Source of the DNA: Bacteroidetes bacterium GWF2_33_38
Lineage (GTDB): Bacteria > Bacteroidota > Bacteroidia > Bacteroidales > GWF2-33-38
Length of the DNA stretch: 64,000 bases
NCBI GenBank assembly: GCA_001769505.1
Contig: MEOF01000020.1
Span: 1 to 64,000 of the forward strand
Direction of reading: 5' to 3'
Within the stretch, counting starts at the first letter, position 1, and the number at the start of each line of letters is the position of its first letter. Below are positions 20,321-29,259 of this stretch, piece after piece. Position numbers and translations under genes: made by a program. The notes beneath the pieces are model-generated. The model was not told the origin of the DNA. It saw only the letters and a list, made by a program, of their open reading frames with translations, and searched no databases.

Positions 20321-21712
20321 ATGAACTTATTTAAACAAAAATTAAAAGTTATAAATACAGGTCTTGAATCATTCTCAAAAGAATTGAAACAAAATGGTGT
20401 TGAAACAATCCAAGTTGATTGGAAACCATCTGTAATTTCTGACGATGAATTGCTTGATAAAATTAGCGATAACAAATCGATAATTGACGAAGCAAACAAA
20501 AAAGCTTTGGATATTATTTTGCGAGGTCAACCAAATTTAATTGGAATGGACATCGCAATAAATGTAATTCCAGGAATGAAAAAGAATTTAATTCTTCACG
20601 CCGGACCTCCAGTAACTTGGGAACGTATGTGCGGACCAATGCGTGGAGCAATTATGGGAGCTTTGGTTTACGAAGGAATGGCTAAAACAGAAGCAGAAGC
20701 AGAAGCATTAGCGTCATCAGGACAAATTGAATATGCCCCTTGTCACGAGCATTCAGCAGTTGGACCAATGGCAGGAATTATTTCTTATTCTATGCCAGTT
20801 TTTATCATTAAAAATGAAACTTTTGGAAATTATGCATATTGCACGTTGAACGAAGGTTTAGGAAAAGTTTTACGTTATGGAGCTTTTGGCGACGAAGTTG
20901 TTGAACGTCTAAAATGGATGGAAAATGTAATGTATCCAATTTTGAAAAAAGCAATCGAAAGTTTAGGAAAAGTTGATTTGAAAAACTTAATTGCTCAAGC
21001 TTTACACATGGGTGATGAAGTTCACAATCGTAATCGTGCAGGTACTTCGTTACTTTACAGAACTATAACTCCAGCAATTGTTAGAACTGCTGATAATAAA
21101 GAAGATGCTGTAAAAGTTTTAGAATTTATTAATGGAAACGACCACTTTTTCTTGAATTTATCGATGCCAGCTTCAAAAGCTTGTTTAGATGCAGCAAGAA
21201 ATATTGATAATAGTTCAGTTGCAGTTGTTATGGCTCGTAATGGAACTGATTTTGGAATTCAACTTGCAGGAACAGGAAATCAATGGTTTGTTGGAGCTGC
21301 TTTAGTTCCTGATGCTTTGTATTTTCCCGGTTTCACAAAAGAAGATGCAAATCCAGACATAGGCGACAGTGCAATTACTGAAACAGGCGGTTTAGGTGGT
21401 TTTGCAATTGCTGCAGCACCTGCAATTGTTCAATTTGTTGGTGGAACTTCAGCTGATGCTTTAAATTATACATTAGAAATGTATGAAATTACAGCAGGCG
21501 AAAACAATATGTACAAAATTCCATCATTAAACTTTAGAGGAACTCCAACCGGAATTGATGTGCGAAAAGTTGTTGAAAAAGGACGAACTCCATTTATCGA
21601 CACAGGCGTTGCACACAAAAAACCAGGAGTTGGTCAAGTTGGAGCAGGAGTTGTAAGTGCACCAATTGAGCCATTTATTAAAGCTTATGAGGGCTTGGCA
21701 AAAACTTTATAG
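20321..21712 (+). CDS. DUF1116 protein, AllG-like carbamoyltransferase subunit
   Basis: 463 residues, the usual DUF1116 length. Conserved blocks are GMDIAINVIPGMKKNLILHAGPP near residue 85 (quoted in part), CGPMRGAIMGALVYEGMA, a CHEHSAVGPMAG motif (about 141-152), and the GNDHFFLNLSMPASK and MARNGTDFGIQ blocks. Its E. coli homologue YlbE/AllG is the second subunit of oxamate carbamoyltransferase. It starts 3 bases after fdrA. Its TAG stop touches the inverted repeat that brackets the following four-helix bundle gene. Confidence 0.87.
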   Translation: MNLFKQKLKVINTGLESFSKELKQNGVETIQVDWKPSVISDDELLDKISDNKSIIDEANKKALDIILRGQPNLIGMDIAINVIPGMKKNLILHAGPPVTWERMCGPMRGAIMGALVYEGMAKTEAEAEALASSGQIEYAPCHEHSAVGPMAGIISYSMPVFIIKNETFGNYAYCTLNEGLGKVLRYGAFGDEVVERLKWMENVMYPILKKAIESLGKVDLKNLIAQALHMGDEVHNRNRAGTSLLYRTITPAIVRTADNKEDAVKVLEFINGNDHFFLNLSMPASKACLDAARNIDNSSVAVVMARNGTDFGIQLAGTGNQWFVGAALVPDALYFPGFTKEDANPDIGDSAITETGGLGGFAIAAAPAIVQFVGGTSADALNYTLEMYEITAGENNMYKIPSLNFRGTPTGIDVRKVVEKGRTPFIDTGVAHKKPGVGQVGAGVVSAPIEPFIKAYEGLAKTL

Positions 21713-21714
21713 AA

Positions 21715-22153
21715 GTTAGAAATTAGATGTTGGAAGTTAGAAGTTCGTTGAAAAATGATAAAGTCATATAAAGATATTGAAGTTCATAAGTTATCGTATG
21801 AATTTGCGATGGAAATTTTTCAACTTACAAGATTTTTTCCAAGAGAGGAAATGTATTCTTTAACATCTCAAATTGTACGTTCTTCACGTTCAATTAGTGC
21901 AAATATTGCTGAAGGATGGGCAAAAAGAGAATATGAGAATGTTTTTAAACAACATTTAATAACATCTATTGGTTCTTGTGCTGAAACAGATAATTGGTTA
22001 AAATTTGCATTTGATTGTAAATATATAACAGAAAAAGAATTTAATGAAAAAAGAGAAAAGATTGAAATTATTGGTAAGATGTTAAATAAATTACATCAAA
22101 ATTGGAAGAAATTTTAATTAATGTTTTCCCAAATCCAATTTCTAATTTCTAAC
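21715..22153. repeat. Inverted repeats bracketing the four-helix bundle gene
   Basis: Left copy at 21715-21733 reads GTTAGAAATTAGATGTTGG. The right copy at 22135-22153 reads GTTAGAAATTAGAAATTGG on the opposite strand, 17 of 19 identical. Further partial GTTAGAAGTT and CTAATTTC units extend both ends. The repeats enclose exactly one gene and interrupt an otherwise compact operon. Confidence 0.75.
21755..22117 (+). CDS. Four-helix bundle protein (23S rRNA IVP / S23 family)
   Basis: 120 residues. It has the family's typical beginning (YKDIEVHKLSYEFAMEIFQL), the central FPREEMYSLTSQIVRSSRSI with SANIAEGWA, and helical repeats to the end. Relatives are encoded in intervening sequences within 23S rRNA genes and scattered through Bacteroidota genomes; no biochemical function is settled. 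Here it sits between catabolic genes with inverted repeats on each side, suggesting that gene plus repeats moved in as a unit and that it is not part of the pathway. Confidence 0.9.
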   Translation: MIKSYKDIEVHKLSYEFAMEIFQLTRFFPREEMYSLTSQIVRSSRSISANIAEGWAKREYENVFKQHLITSIGSCAETDNWLKFAFDCKYITEKEFNEKREKIEIIGKMLNKLHQNWKKF

Positions 22154-22199
22154 CTCTAATTTCAAAACATAGAAATAATTAACAAAAATTGAGAATAAT

Positions 22200-23018
22200 A
22201 TGAAGAATGAAGATTTTTTTAAATTAATGAGTGAAGCTAAAATTTACGATTTAACTCAAAGATTAAGTATTCACACACCACCATGGCCAAGTTATATTCC
22301 ATTATCAGTTCAATATTTCAAAAGAATAGCAGGAGCACATATGGGACAAGGAGCTAATGGTCAAGTAATAACAACAAGTAACCACGTTGGAACACATATC
22401 GATGGTGAAATTCATTTCCATTCAAGTGGACGTACAATTGGCGATACTCCAATCGATTTTTGGTATGGACCAGCTGCAGTTGCTGATATTTCGGATATGG
22501 TTGGAGATTTCGATTTATATACTCCAGAAATGATTATGAGCAAAGTAGAAGTGAAAGAAGGCGATATTCTTATCATTAATACAGGATACAACAGATATGC
22601 TTGGGATCAAAAACAATCAGACGAATTACGTTATTTTGTGAACCATCCTGGACCATCACCAGAATTTCACAAATGGGCTTTAAAAATGAAAATTAAATGG
22701 ATTGGTGTTGATTGCGGAAGTGCTGACCATCCAATGAATACAATTATTCGTAATTGGCATCCAAAAGCATTTGTTGCTGCAGAGAAAAAAATAATTGAAA
22801 AATATGGCAAAACTTGGGACGAATTATTCCCAGAAAAAGAATACTATCAAGTAATGCACATTAAACTTTTCCCAAGCGGATTAGTTCACGCTGAAAATCT
22901 TGGTGGTCAAATTAACGAACTTGGTTCAAAAAGAGTTTGGATTGGATTATTCCCATTGCGTGGTATCGAATTAGAATCTGCAATGTGTAGAGTAATTGCA
23001 ATTGATACTGAAAAATAA
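22200..23018 (+). CDS. Cyclase-family metal-dependent hydrolase
   Basis: 272 residues. It carries the metal and active-site motif of the cyclase family (PF04199; kynurenine formamidase and isatin hydrolase are members): H62-VGT-H66-I-D68-GEI-H72 in a SNHVGTHIDGEIHFH stretch. It also has GDILIINTGYNRYAW and a WIGVDCGSADHPMN block. Members hydrolyse formamides or open cyclic amides with a Mn or Zn centre. Set among carbamoyltransferase subunits and a molybdenum hydroxylase, ring opening of an oxidised N-heterocycle is the likely role. The true substrate is unknown. Confidence 0.88.
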   Translation: MKNEDFFKLMSEAKIYDLTQRLSIHTPPWPSYIPLSVQYFKRIAGAHMGQGANGQVITTSNHVGTHIDGEIHFHSSGRTIGDTPIDFWYGPAAVADISDMVGDFDLYTPEMIMSKVEVKEGDILIINTGYNRYAWDQKQSDELRYFVNHPGPSPEFHKWALKMKIKWIGVDCGSADHPMNTIIRNWHPKAFVAAEKKIIEKYGKTWDELFPEKEYYQVMHIKLFPSGLVHAENLGGQINELGSKRVWIGLFPLRGIELESAMCRVIAIDTEK

Positions 23019-23066
23019 AAAAAATGATAATATGGTAATTTAAAAATGAAGAAAAAACAAATTTAG

Positions 23067-23086
23067 ATTCCTGCATACGCAGGAAT
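23067..23086. repeat. Palindromic intergenic repeat
   Basis: ATTCCTGC and GCAGGAAT form an 8-bp stem with an ATAC loop, followed by GACA. It is of the TTCCTGCGTACGCAGGAATGAC type found dispersed in many bacterial genomes. Confidence 0.65.
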
Positions 23087-23125
23087 GACAAGTAATAAAG
23101 TGCAAATTATTGCAAAAAAACGTCT

Positions 23126-23156
23126 GTCATTTCGAACTTCTCGTGAGAAATCTAAA
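23126..23156. repeat. Copy of the GTCATTTCGA / GAGAAATCT repeat
   Basis: GTCATTTCGA at 23126-23135 and GAGAAATCT shortly after match the repeat family described at 17524-17702. It lies in the gap between the cyclase gene and the hydroxylase genes. Confidence 0.7.
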
Positions 23157-23226
23157 AACTGAAAAATCTTCAACAAATTAACAAATTATTATTTTCAAAT
23201 TACCAAATTAACTAATTAAAAGAGGT

Positions 23227-24120
23227 ATGGCAATAGCACATAAATTTGAATATGTAAAACCATCTAAACTTGATGAAGCTTTAGAGGTTTTGTCGAAATT
23301 TGGAGCAGAAGCTTCAGTTTTGGCAGGAGGAACAGATTTTGCCGTAAGACTTAAGGAACATAACAATGCACCAAAAATGTTAGTTGACATTAAAGGAATT
23401 AATGAATTAAAAACATTAAAACTCGAAAATGGAACTTTAAAAATTGGAGCATTAGTTACTTTTTCTGAACTTATTGCATCAGAAATTATTAAGCAAAACT
23501 TTCCATTAATTCACGAAGCATCTACAACAGTTGCATCAATTGGAACAAGAAACAGAGCAACTATTGTTGGAAATATTTGTTCAGCAGTTCCATCATTAGA
23601 TTCGGGTCCAGCATTGTTGGTTTACGAAGCTGATGTTTTGTTGAAAAGCAAAAGTGGAGAACGCAAAGTTTCAATTAAAGATTGGTTTACAGGACCAAAA
23701 AGAACTGCTATAGCCGTAGGTGAAATAGTTGTTGGTCTTGAAATTAAATTACCATCAGATAAAAATGGTACATCTTACATAAAACTTGGCAGATATAGAG
23801 GTGAAGATTTAGCACAAGCAGGAATTGGAGTTATGGTAACCGACAAAAAGCAATATAAAATAGCATTTTGTGCATTAGGACCAGTTCCAGTTAGAGCAAA
23901 AATTATTGAAGATTTGTTGAATGGTAAAGAAATCGACGATAAAATTATCGCAGAAGCAAAACTTTTGGTTGATAAAGTAATTTCGCCAATTACTGATATT
24001 CGTTCATCGAAAGAATATCGTATGCACATTGCAAAAGTAATGCTCGAAAGAGGATTATTGAAAGCAAAAGAGCGAATTACAGGAGTTTACCATGAAAAAC
24101 ATGATATTTTAGGAGGGTAA
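23227..24120 (+). CDS. Molybdenum hydroxylase FAD-binding subunit
   Basis: 297 residues, the normal length for the medium subunit of three-subunit xanthine-dehydrogenase-family enzymes. Visible motifs: VLAGGTDFAVRL (FAD pyrophosphate loop, about 34-45), TVASIGTRNRATIVGNICSA (about 100-119, FAD site) and a C-terminal YRMHIAKVMLERGL of the CO dehydrogenase flavoprotein C-terminal domain. It passes electrons from the iron-sulfur subunit to the acceptor. Three bases separate it from the small subunit gene. Confidence 0.94.
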   Translation: MAIAHKFEYVKPSKLDEALEVLSKFGAEASVLAGGTDFAVRLKEHNNAPKMLVDIKGINELKTLKLENGTLKIGALVTFSELIASEIIKQNFPLIHEASTTVASIGTRNRATIVGNICSAVPSLDSGPALLVYEADVLLKSKSGERKVSIKDWFTGPKRTAIAVGEIVVGLEIKLPSDKNGTSYIKLGRYRGEDLAQAGIGVMVTDKKQYKIAFCALGPVPVRAKIIEDLLNGKEIDDKIIAEAKLLVDKVISPITDIRSSKEYRMHIAKVMLERGLLKAKERITGVYHEKHDILGG

Positions 24121-24123
24121 ATT

Positions 24124-24585
24124 ATGCGAAAAATAAATTTAATATTAAATGGCGAAAAAAGAAGCGTTTACGTTGAACCTAACGATCTTCTTTTAGATGT
24201 TTTGAGAGACAAACTTGGAGCAAAAAGTCCAAAATGCGGTTGCGATAGAGGCGATTGCGGAGCTTGTACAATTATGTTAGAAGGTAAAAGTGTTCGTAGT
24301 TGCAACATTTTAGCAATCGAAGTTGATGGACAAGAAATTCTTACAGTTGAAGGTTTATCACGCAATGGTTTAACCGAATTACAAAACACATTTCTACAAA
24401 TGAATTCATTTCAATGTGGATTTTGTGCACCCGGAATTACAATTGCAGCAACTGAACTTTTAGATAAAAATCCACATCCAACAATTGAAGATATTAAGGA
24501 AAGTTTATCTGGAAATCTTTGTCGTTGTACAGGATATACTCCAATAGTAGATGCAATTTTTGAAGTTTCAAAAAAAGATAAATAG
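24124..24585 (+). CDS. Molybdenum hydroxylase [2Fe-2S] subunit
   Basis: 153 residues. The plant-ferredoxin-type cluster uses C40, C45, C48 and C60 (CGCDRGDCGACT and the later SC). The second, all-helical cluster uses C98, C101, C133 and C135 (QCGFCAPG and LCRCTGYTP). It is the small subunit that carries electrons from the Mo cofactor to FAD. Gene order is FAD, Fe-S, then Mo subunit, the last displaced by an inserted GxxExxY gene. Confidence 0.95.
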   Translation: MRKINLILNGEKRSVYVEPNDLLLDVLRDKLGAKSPKCGCDRGDCGACTIMLEGKSVRSCNILAIEVDGQEILTVEGLSRNGLTELQNTFLQMNSFQCGFCAPGITIAATELLDKNPHPTIEDIKESLSGNLCRCTGYTPIVDAIFEVSKKDK

Positions 24586-24593
24586 TTTTGTTT

Positions 24594-25156
24594 TTAACAC
24601 AGAGAACGCAGAATTACATTAAAATTGAGTTTCATAGAGAAATTAAAAAATGACTGAATTTGAATATAATAAATTAACTCACAGAATAATTGAATGCTGT
24701 ATCGAAGTTCATAAAGAATTAGGTCCAGGATTAATGGAAACAGTGTATGAAATTTGTTGTATGAAAGAAATGCAAAATGCAGGTTTGAAAGTTGAACGTC
24801 AAGTTTCAGTTCCAATATATTTTAAAGGAGAAAGGCTTGATAAAGAATTTGTTATCGATATTTTAGTTAATGATTTAATTATTGTAGAACTAAAATCAGT
24901 AGAGAAAATTCTTCCAATTCACGAAGCACAATTAGTAACATATTTAAAATTAACAAATAAAAAATTAGGTTTGTTAATCAATTTCAATGTTACAGTATTG
25001 AAAAATGGAATTAGACGAAGAATTAATGGATATTTAAATGAAAATTAATCTCAGAGAAAAAGAAATCTAACACAGAGTTAACAGAGTAAAAGAGTTACAC
25101 AGAAATAAATTAAAAAAAAATCCGTGTCCTCCGTGTTTTTCAAGCCTCTGTGTTAA
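24594..25156. repeat. Inverted CACAGAG repeats bracketing the GxxExxY gene
   Basis: TTAACACAGAG at 24594-24604 is repeated exactly on the opposite strand at 25146-25156. The two copies bracket the gene at 24650-25048. The left copy begins 8 bases after the Fe-S subunit stop codon. Confidence 0.75.
24650..25048 (+). CDS. GxxExxY protein
   Basis: 132 residues. The diagnostic LGPGLMETVYE (G-x2-E-x2-Y) is at about residues 24-34, followed by VERQVSVPIYFKGE, FVIDILVNDLIIVELKSVEKI and an LLINFNV ending. The D-x(n)-E-x-K arrangement (FVIDILV and VELKS) looks like a PDDEXK nuclease-like core. Function is not established. The gene splits the hydroxylase operon between its Fe-S and Mo subunits and is surrounded by CACAGAG repeats, so I read it as an insertion and not part of the pathway. 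Confidence 0.93.
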   Translation: MTEFEYNKLTHRIIECCIEVHKELGPGLMETVYEICCMKEMQNAGLKVERQVSVPIYFKGERLDKEFVIDILVNDLIIVELKSVEKILPIHEAQLVTYLKLTNKKLGLLINFNVTVLKNGIRRRINGYLNEN

Positions 25157-25247
25157 AAAAAGGAATAAGTTCAGTGTTCTCCGTGTTTCAACTCTGTGAA
25201 AATAGAATATTCTCTGTGTTGAAAAAAAACAGTGCATCTGTGTTGAA
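25065..25247. repeat. Array of CACAGAG / CTCTGTG units
   Basis: Downstream of the GxxExxY gene, short units such as AACACAGAG, TTACACAG, CCGTGTT and CTCTGTGTT recur many times at irregular spacing, first in one orientation and then in the other. Direct-then-inverted order allows folding into a large hairpin. Spacing is too irregular for a CRISPR array. It fills most of the gap before the Mo subunit gene. Confidence 0.75.
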
Positions 25248-25267
25248 AAAATAAAAAAAATTAAATT

Positions 25268-27607
25268 ATGAAAGATTTAAAATACATAGGAAAACCAGTC
25301 GTAAGAGTTGACGGAAAAGAAAAAGTTTCAGGTGCTGCACTTTATGCAGATGACTTGGATTTTGGACCAAATGTACTTTACGCAGAAATAGTTGAAAGTC
25401 CGCATGCTCACGCAAAAATTTTAAGTATTGATTTCTCTGAAGCTTTAAAAGAAGAAGATGTAGTCAATGTTTTTACAGGAAAAGATTTCCCATATCAGTT
25501 TGGATTGTATATGAAAGACCGATATGTTTTTGCACAAGACATCGTTCGTTTTGTTGGAGAACAAGTTGCAGCCGTGGTTGCACGTTGTCCAAAAGCTGCA
25601 AAAAGAGCTGCAAAATTGGTGAAAGTTGAGTATGAAGTTTTACCAGCAGTTCTCGACCAAATGGAAGCAATCAAAGAAGGAGCACATCTTTTGCATCCCG
25701 ATTTGGAAAACTACAATCACGTACCTTGGTTTTTTCCAAAGCCAAAAACAAATATTGCACATTGGAGAAAAATCCGTAAAGGCGATACTGAAAAAGCTTT
25801 CGCTGATGCTGATTACGTTTTGGAAGACGAATATCATGTTCCAAGATATGCACATTGTGCAATTGAAACTCACTGTGCTGTTGCAAAATATGACCATTCC
25901 GGACGTTTAACTGTTTGGGCATCATCGCAATCACCACACACTCAACGACATTTATTTGCTGAAGCTTTAGCACCACTTGGAATTACACATAACGATGTTA
26001 GAGTTATTGCTCCTCACGTTGGTGGCGGTTTTGGTGGAAAAGCAGGTGTTACAATGGAAATTATTTCAGCTGCAATTGCAACAAAAGTTAAAGGCTATGT
26101 TGTTAAAATTCGTTGGACACGTGAACAAGAATTCTACAATACTTATCACCGTTTGGGAGTTGTTACAAAACTTAAAATTGGTGTTAAAAAAGACGGAACA
26201 ATTACAGCTTTAGACCACAAAATTTATTGGGATGCAGGAGCTTACGTTGAATACGGAGCAAATGTTGTAAACGCAGTTGGTTTATCAGCAATTGGCCCAT
26301 ATAGAATTCCAAATGTTGTGATAGATTCTGTGTGTATTTACACAAATTTACCTCCAGGTGGAGCATATCGTGGTTTCGGATATTCTGAATTTTTATTCGG
26401 TTTAGAATCGCACATGAATAGAATTGCTGACCATTTAAAAATGGATCCAATTGAATTCAGATTGTTGAATGCAATTAAAGAAGGCGATACTTTAGCTTAC
26501 GGAGCTCACATGAACCCAAATGGTTTATTTTCAGCAATTAATCAAGTTAAGGCTGAAATTGGTTGGGACAAAAAATTTGTGTCAAAAGACCCAAATAAAG
26601 TTATCGGAAAAGGATTTTCATTACTTTGGAAAGCTCCAGCAATGCCACCAAATGCTTCATCATCTTGTTTCTTGAAATTTAACGAAGATGCAAGTATAAA
26701 TCTTTTGGTTTCAGGTATGGATATCGGACAAGGATATTTGACCGTAATGGCTCAAATTGCAGGTGAAGTTTTAGGTGTAAATCCATCAAAAATTAGAACC
26801 GAAAATCCTGATACAGATAGAAATCCATACGAATGGCAAACAGTTGCTTCTCACATTACTTGGAGTTGCGGAAATGCTGTTAAAAAAGCTGCATTAGATG
26901 CTCGTGATCAAATTTTTAAATTAATTGAACGAGTTCATAATTTACATTACGATTCTTTGTATTTGGAAGATGAATGCGTTAAGTGTTACACTTATCCAAC
27001 ATTTAAATTGCCATTGCGAGATTTCGTAATTAATGGAATTATGACTGAAGATGGAACTTTCAAAGGCGGACCAATTATTGCTCGTGGAGTATTTATGCCA
27101 GAATTTTCATCAACAAAATCAGATCCAGAAACTGGTCAAGGTGGACATCCAAACGTTCATTATACAGTTGGAGCAGCTGCTTTATTGCTTGAAGTTGACA
27201 AAGACACAGGAAAAATGAAAATTTTGAAAGCTGTTGAGGCAATTGATTGTGGAAAAGCTTTAAATCCTGATTTAGTTAAAGGTCAAATAATTGGCGGTTT
27301 ATTGCAAGGTTTAGCAACTGTACTTTATGAAGATATGAGATTTGATGATAAAGGAAAATTATTAAATCCTAACTTTACAGATTACAAATTGCCAACAGCA
27401 ATGGATATGCCAGATGTTGTTGTTCCAATAATTATTGAAGTTCCACAACCCGATGGTCCATTTGGAGCAAGAGGAATGGGCGAACACACAATGTTACCAG
27501 CAGCTCCAATGATTGGAAATGCAGTTTTTGATGCACTTGGTGTTAAAATGACATCAATGCCAATAACGGCTGAAAAAGTTGCAATCGCTTATAATAAATT
27601 AAAATAA
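25268..27607 (+). CDS. Molybdenum hydroxylase, molybdopterin-binding subunit
   Basis: 779 residues, the normal length for the large subunit. Blocks: GKPVVRVDGKEKVSGAALY at the N-terminus, APHVGGGFGGKAGVTMEI (Mo-cofactor loop, about 249-266), NLPPGGAYRGFGYSEFLF (about 363-380), and GARGMGEHTMLPAAP (about 737-751), whose Glu matches the catalytic base of xanthine dehydrogenase. It hydroxylates a carbon in an aromatic or heterocyclic ring using water. Substrate cannot be read from sequence; purines, pyrimidines, nicotinate and aldehydes are all possible. Two-electron output goes to the Fe-S and FAD subunits at 23227-24585. Confidence 0.95.
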   Translation: MKDLKYIGKPVVRVDGKEKVSGAALYADDLDFGPNVLYAEIVESPHAHAKILSIDFSEALKEEDVVNVFTGKDFPYQFGLYMKDRYVFAQDIVRFVGEQVAAVVARCPKAAKRAAKLVKVEYEVLPAVLDQMEAIKEGAHLLHPDLENYNHVPWFFPKPKTNIAHWRKIRKGDTEKAFADADYVLEDEYHVPRYAHCAIETHCAVAKYDHSGRLTVWASSQSPHTQRHLFAEALAPLGITHNDVRVIAPHVGGGFGGKAGVTMEIISAAIATKVKGYVVKIRWTREQEFYNTYHRLGVVTKLKIGVKKDGTITALDHKIYWDAGAYVEYGANVVNAVGLSAIGPYRIPNVVIDSVCIYTNLPPGGAYRGFGYSEFLFGLESHMNRIADHLKMDPIEFRLLNAIKEGDTLAYGAHMNPNGLFSAINQVKAEIGWDKKFVSKDPNKVIGKGFSLLWKAPAMPPNASSSCFLKFNEDASINLLVSGMDIGQGYLTVMAQIAGEVLGVNPSKIRTENPDTDRNPYEWQTVASHITWSCGNAVKKAALDARDQIFKLIERVHNLHYDSLYLEDECVKCYTYPTFKLPLRDFVINGIMTEDGTFKGGPIIARGVFMPEFSSTKSDPETGQGGHPNVHYTVGAAALLLEVDKDTGKMKILKAVEAIDCGKALNPDLVKGQIIGGLLQGLATVLYEDMRFDDKGKLLNPNFTDYKLPTAMDMPDVVVPIIIEVPQPDGPFGARGMGEHTMLPAAPMIGNAVFDALGVKMTSMPITAEKVAIAYNKLK

Positions 27608-27686
27608 AATCTAAACGCTGTACTGAATTTTGAATTTGTTTTTTTAAAGTAATGAGAAATAAGTTTTTTTAGCCATGCTGGATACC

Positions 27687-27729
27687 AATAATGAAAAAGG
27701 AGGAATCTGTTAAATTCCTCCTCATTATT
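27687..27729. terminator. Long hairpin between convergent genes
   Basis: AATAATGA at 27687-27694 and AGGAGGAAT at 27698-27706 pair with ATTCCTCCT and TCATTATT at 27714-27729, with a small internal bulge. It lies 79 bases after the Mo-subunit stop, between convergent genes, and is probably a two-way transcription end, although the T run is poor. The rest of 27608-27905 shows no gene. Confidence 0.55.
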
Positions 27730-27905
27730 GTATAAACATAAGGTTTATTGCTGATAGGTTGCTCTTCAGCAGAGCCTACGTCCTCTTCAACCTTACAAAA
27801 CAAATTTAAAAACTATTTCTACCAAAATTACCAACTATTTTTTGCATCATTACCTTTTCTAATAAAGACCAAATTCGCTAGACTATTAAACACGAATAAT
27901 TTTTG

Positions 27906-28445
27906 TTATTTTCCGTTCCAATAAATTTCTTTCAAATTGCTTGAAACAAACGAATATCTACCTAATACAAATAGGAAATCGGATAATCGGTTAAAATATT
28001 GAATATGTAAAGCAGAGACATTTGCGATTTCGTTTAAAGATATTAAATTTCTTTCGGCTCGACGACAAACAGTGCGTGTAATATTACAAAATGCAGCCGT
28101 TTGACTTCCACCAGGTATTACAAATGAATTCAATGTGGGTAAGCTTTCTGAAAGCTCATCAATTTTATTTTCGATAATCGTAATATCGTTAATTTCAATA
28201 TCTGGCAAAACAATTTTTTTATCTTCATTCGCTATATGAGATGAAACAAGCATAAGTTTTTTTTGAATATCAAGTATAAATTCATCAATAGCTGTACTGA
28301 TATGATAACTTGCAATTAATCCCAAATAGCTGTTTAATTCATCGATTGTACCATACGTTTCGAGTCTGGGATTATTTTTCTTAACACGTTTACCTCCAAT
28401 TAATGAAGTAGTGCCGTCATCGCCGGTTTTTGTATATACTTTCAT
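27906..28445 (-). CDS. Cob(I)alamin adenosyltransferase, PduO type
   Basis: 179 residues. It has the N-terminal signature [25 protein letters not shown] (quoted in part here as its identifier: [13 protein letters not shown]), then [14 protein letters not shown], then [11 protein letters not shown] with the conserved Arg and Glu residues. It moves the adenosyl group from ATP to cob(I)alamin to make coenzyme B12. The start codon overlaps the ABC ATPase stop by 4 bases, so the two are coupled, although they have no obvious joint function. Confidence 0.94.
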   Translation of the reverse strand: MKVYTKTGDDGTTSLIGGKRVKKNNPRLETYGTIDELNSYLGLIASYHISTAIDEFILDIQKKLMLVSSHIANEDKKIVLPDIEINDITIIENKIDELSESLPTLNSFVIPGGSQTAAFCNITRTVCRRAERNLISLNEIANVSALHIQYFNRLSDFLFVLGRYSFVSSNLKEIYWNGK

Positions 28446-29143
28446 TCTGTTTTAGGATTTTCATTCATGGTATCCGATGCTATTTTACCATCAATCAGTC
28501 GTATAATTCGATGTGCATATTTTGCAATATCTTCTTCGTGTGTTACTAAAATAACAGTATTTCCGTTTTTATGAATTTCGCCAAATAGTTTCATAATTTC
28601 GATTGATGTAAGCGAATCTAAGTTTCCGGTTGGCTCATCAGCAAGAATAATGGATGGTTTATTAACCAAAGCTCTAGCTACAGCAACACGTTGACGCTGA
28701 CCACCCGAAAGTTCGTTTGGTTTATGTTTCATTCTATCGGTAAGTTGCACTTGACTCATCACATCTTCGGCTCGTTTTGTTCGTTCGCTTTTCGAAACTC
28801 CCGAGTAAACCAAGGGCAAAGCAACATTATCAAGTGCTGTAAGACGAGGAAGTAAATTAAATGTTTGAAACACAAATCCGATTTCTTTATTTCGAATTTC
28901 GGCCAAAGCATTATCGTCCAATTTACTAACATCGTGATTATTCAAAATGTAATAACCAGAGGTTGGAGTATCCAAACATCCTATAAGATTCATTAAAGTT
29001 GATTTTCCCGAACCTGATGGTCCCATAATTGCGACATACTCGTTACGTTTAATTTGAACCGAAACCGAACGTAAGGCTCTAACAACCTCTGCTCCAACCT
29101 TATAGTTTTTAACTATGTTTTTTATGTCAATCACATTATCCAT
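28442..29143 (-). CDS. ABC transporter ATP-binding protein, MacB/LolD type
   Basis: 233 residues. Walker [10 protein letters not shown] (41-49), Q-loop in [12 protein letters not shown], signature [15 protein letters not shown] (about 144) and Walker [12 protein letters not shown]. The [16 protein letters not shown] and [15 protein letters not shown] context is that of the MacB/LolD/FtsE group, which powers mechanotransmission-type permeases for lipoproteins, antibiotics or peptides. No permease is adjacent, so the partner must be elsewhere. It is upstream of and overlaps the adenosyltransferase gene. Confidence 0.93.
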   Translation of the reverse strand: MDNVIDIKNIVKNYKVGAEVVRALRSVSVQIKRNEYVAIMGPSGSGKSTLMNLIGCLDTPTSGYYILNNHDVSKLDDNALAEIRNKEIGFVFQTFNLLPRLTALDNVALPLVYSGVSKSERTKRAEDVMSQVQLTDRMKHKPNELSGGQRQRVAVARALVNKPSIILADEPTGNLDSLTSIEIMKLFGEIHKNGNTVILVTHEEDIAKYAHRIIRLIDGKIASDTMNENPKTE

Positions 29144-29259
29144 CTGCGGATTTTTTGAAAATATCTGCTAAAGATAATGGTTTTTAATATAGCTTTCAAA
29201 ATTTCAATTTTAAATCTATTTACATAATAAAAAAATGAGGATTCCATCACCTACCTCAT

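Noticed and set aside
25065-25247. Possible CRISPR array.
   Set aside because: Units are about 7-11 bases, irregularly spaced and in both orientations, with no spacers of constant size and no cas genes.
27730-27790. Possible cobalamin riboswitch near the adenosyltransferase gene.
   Set aside because: The structured stretch is downstream of that gene, not in its leader, and I do not see the conserved B12-box sequence.
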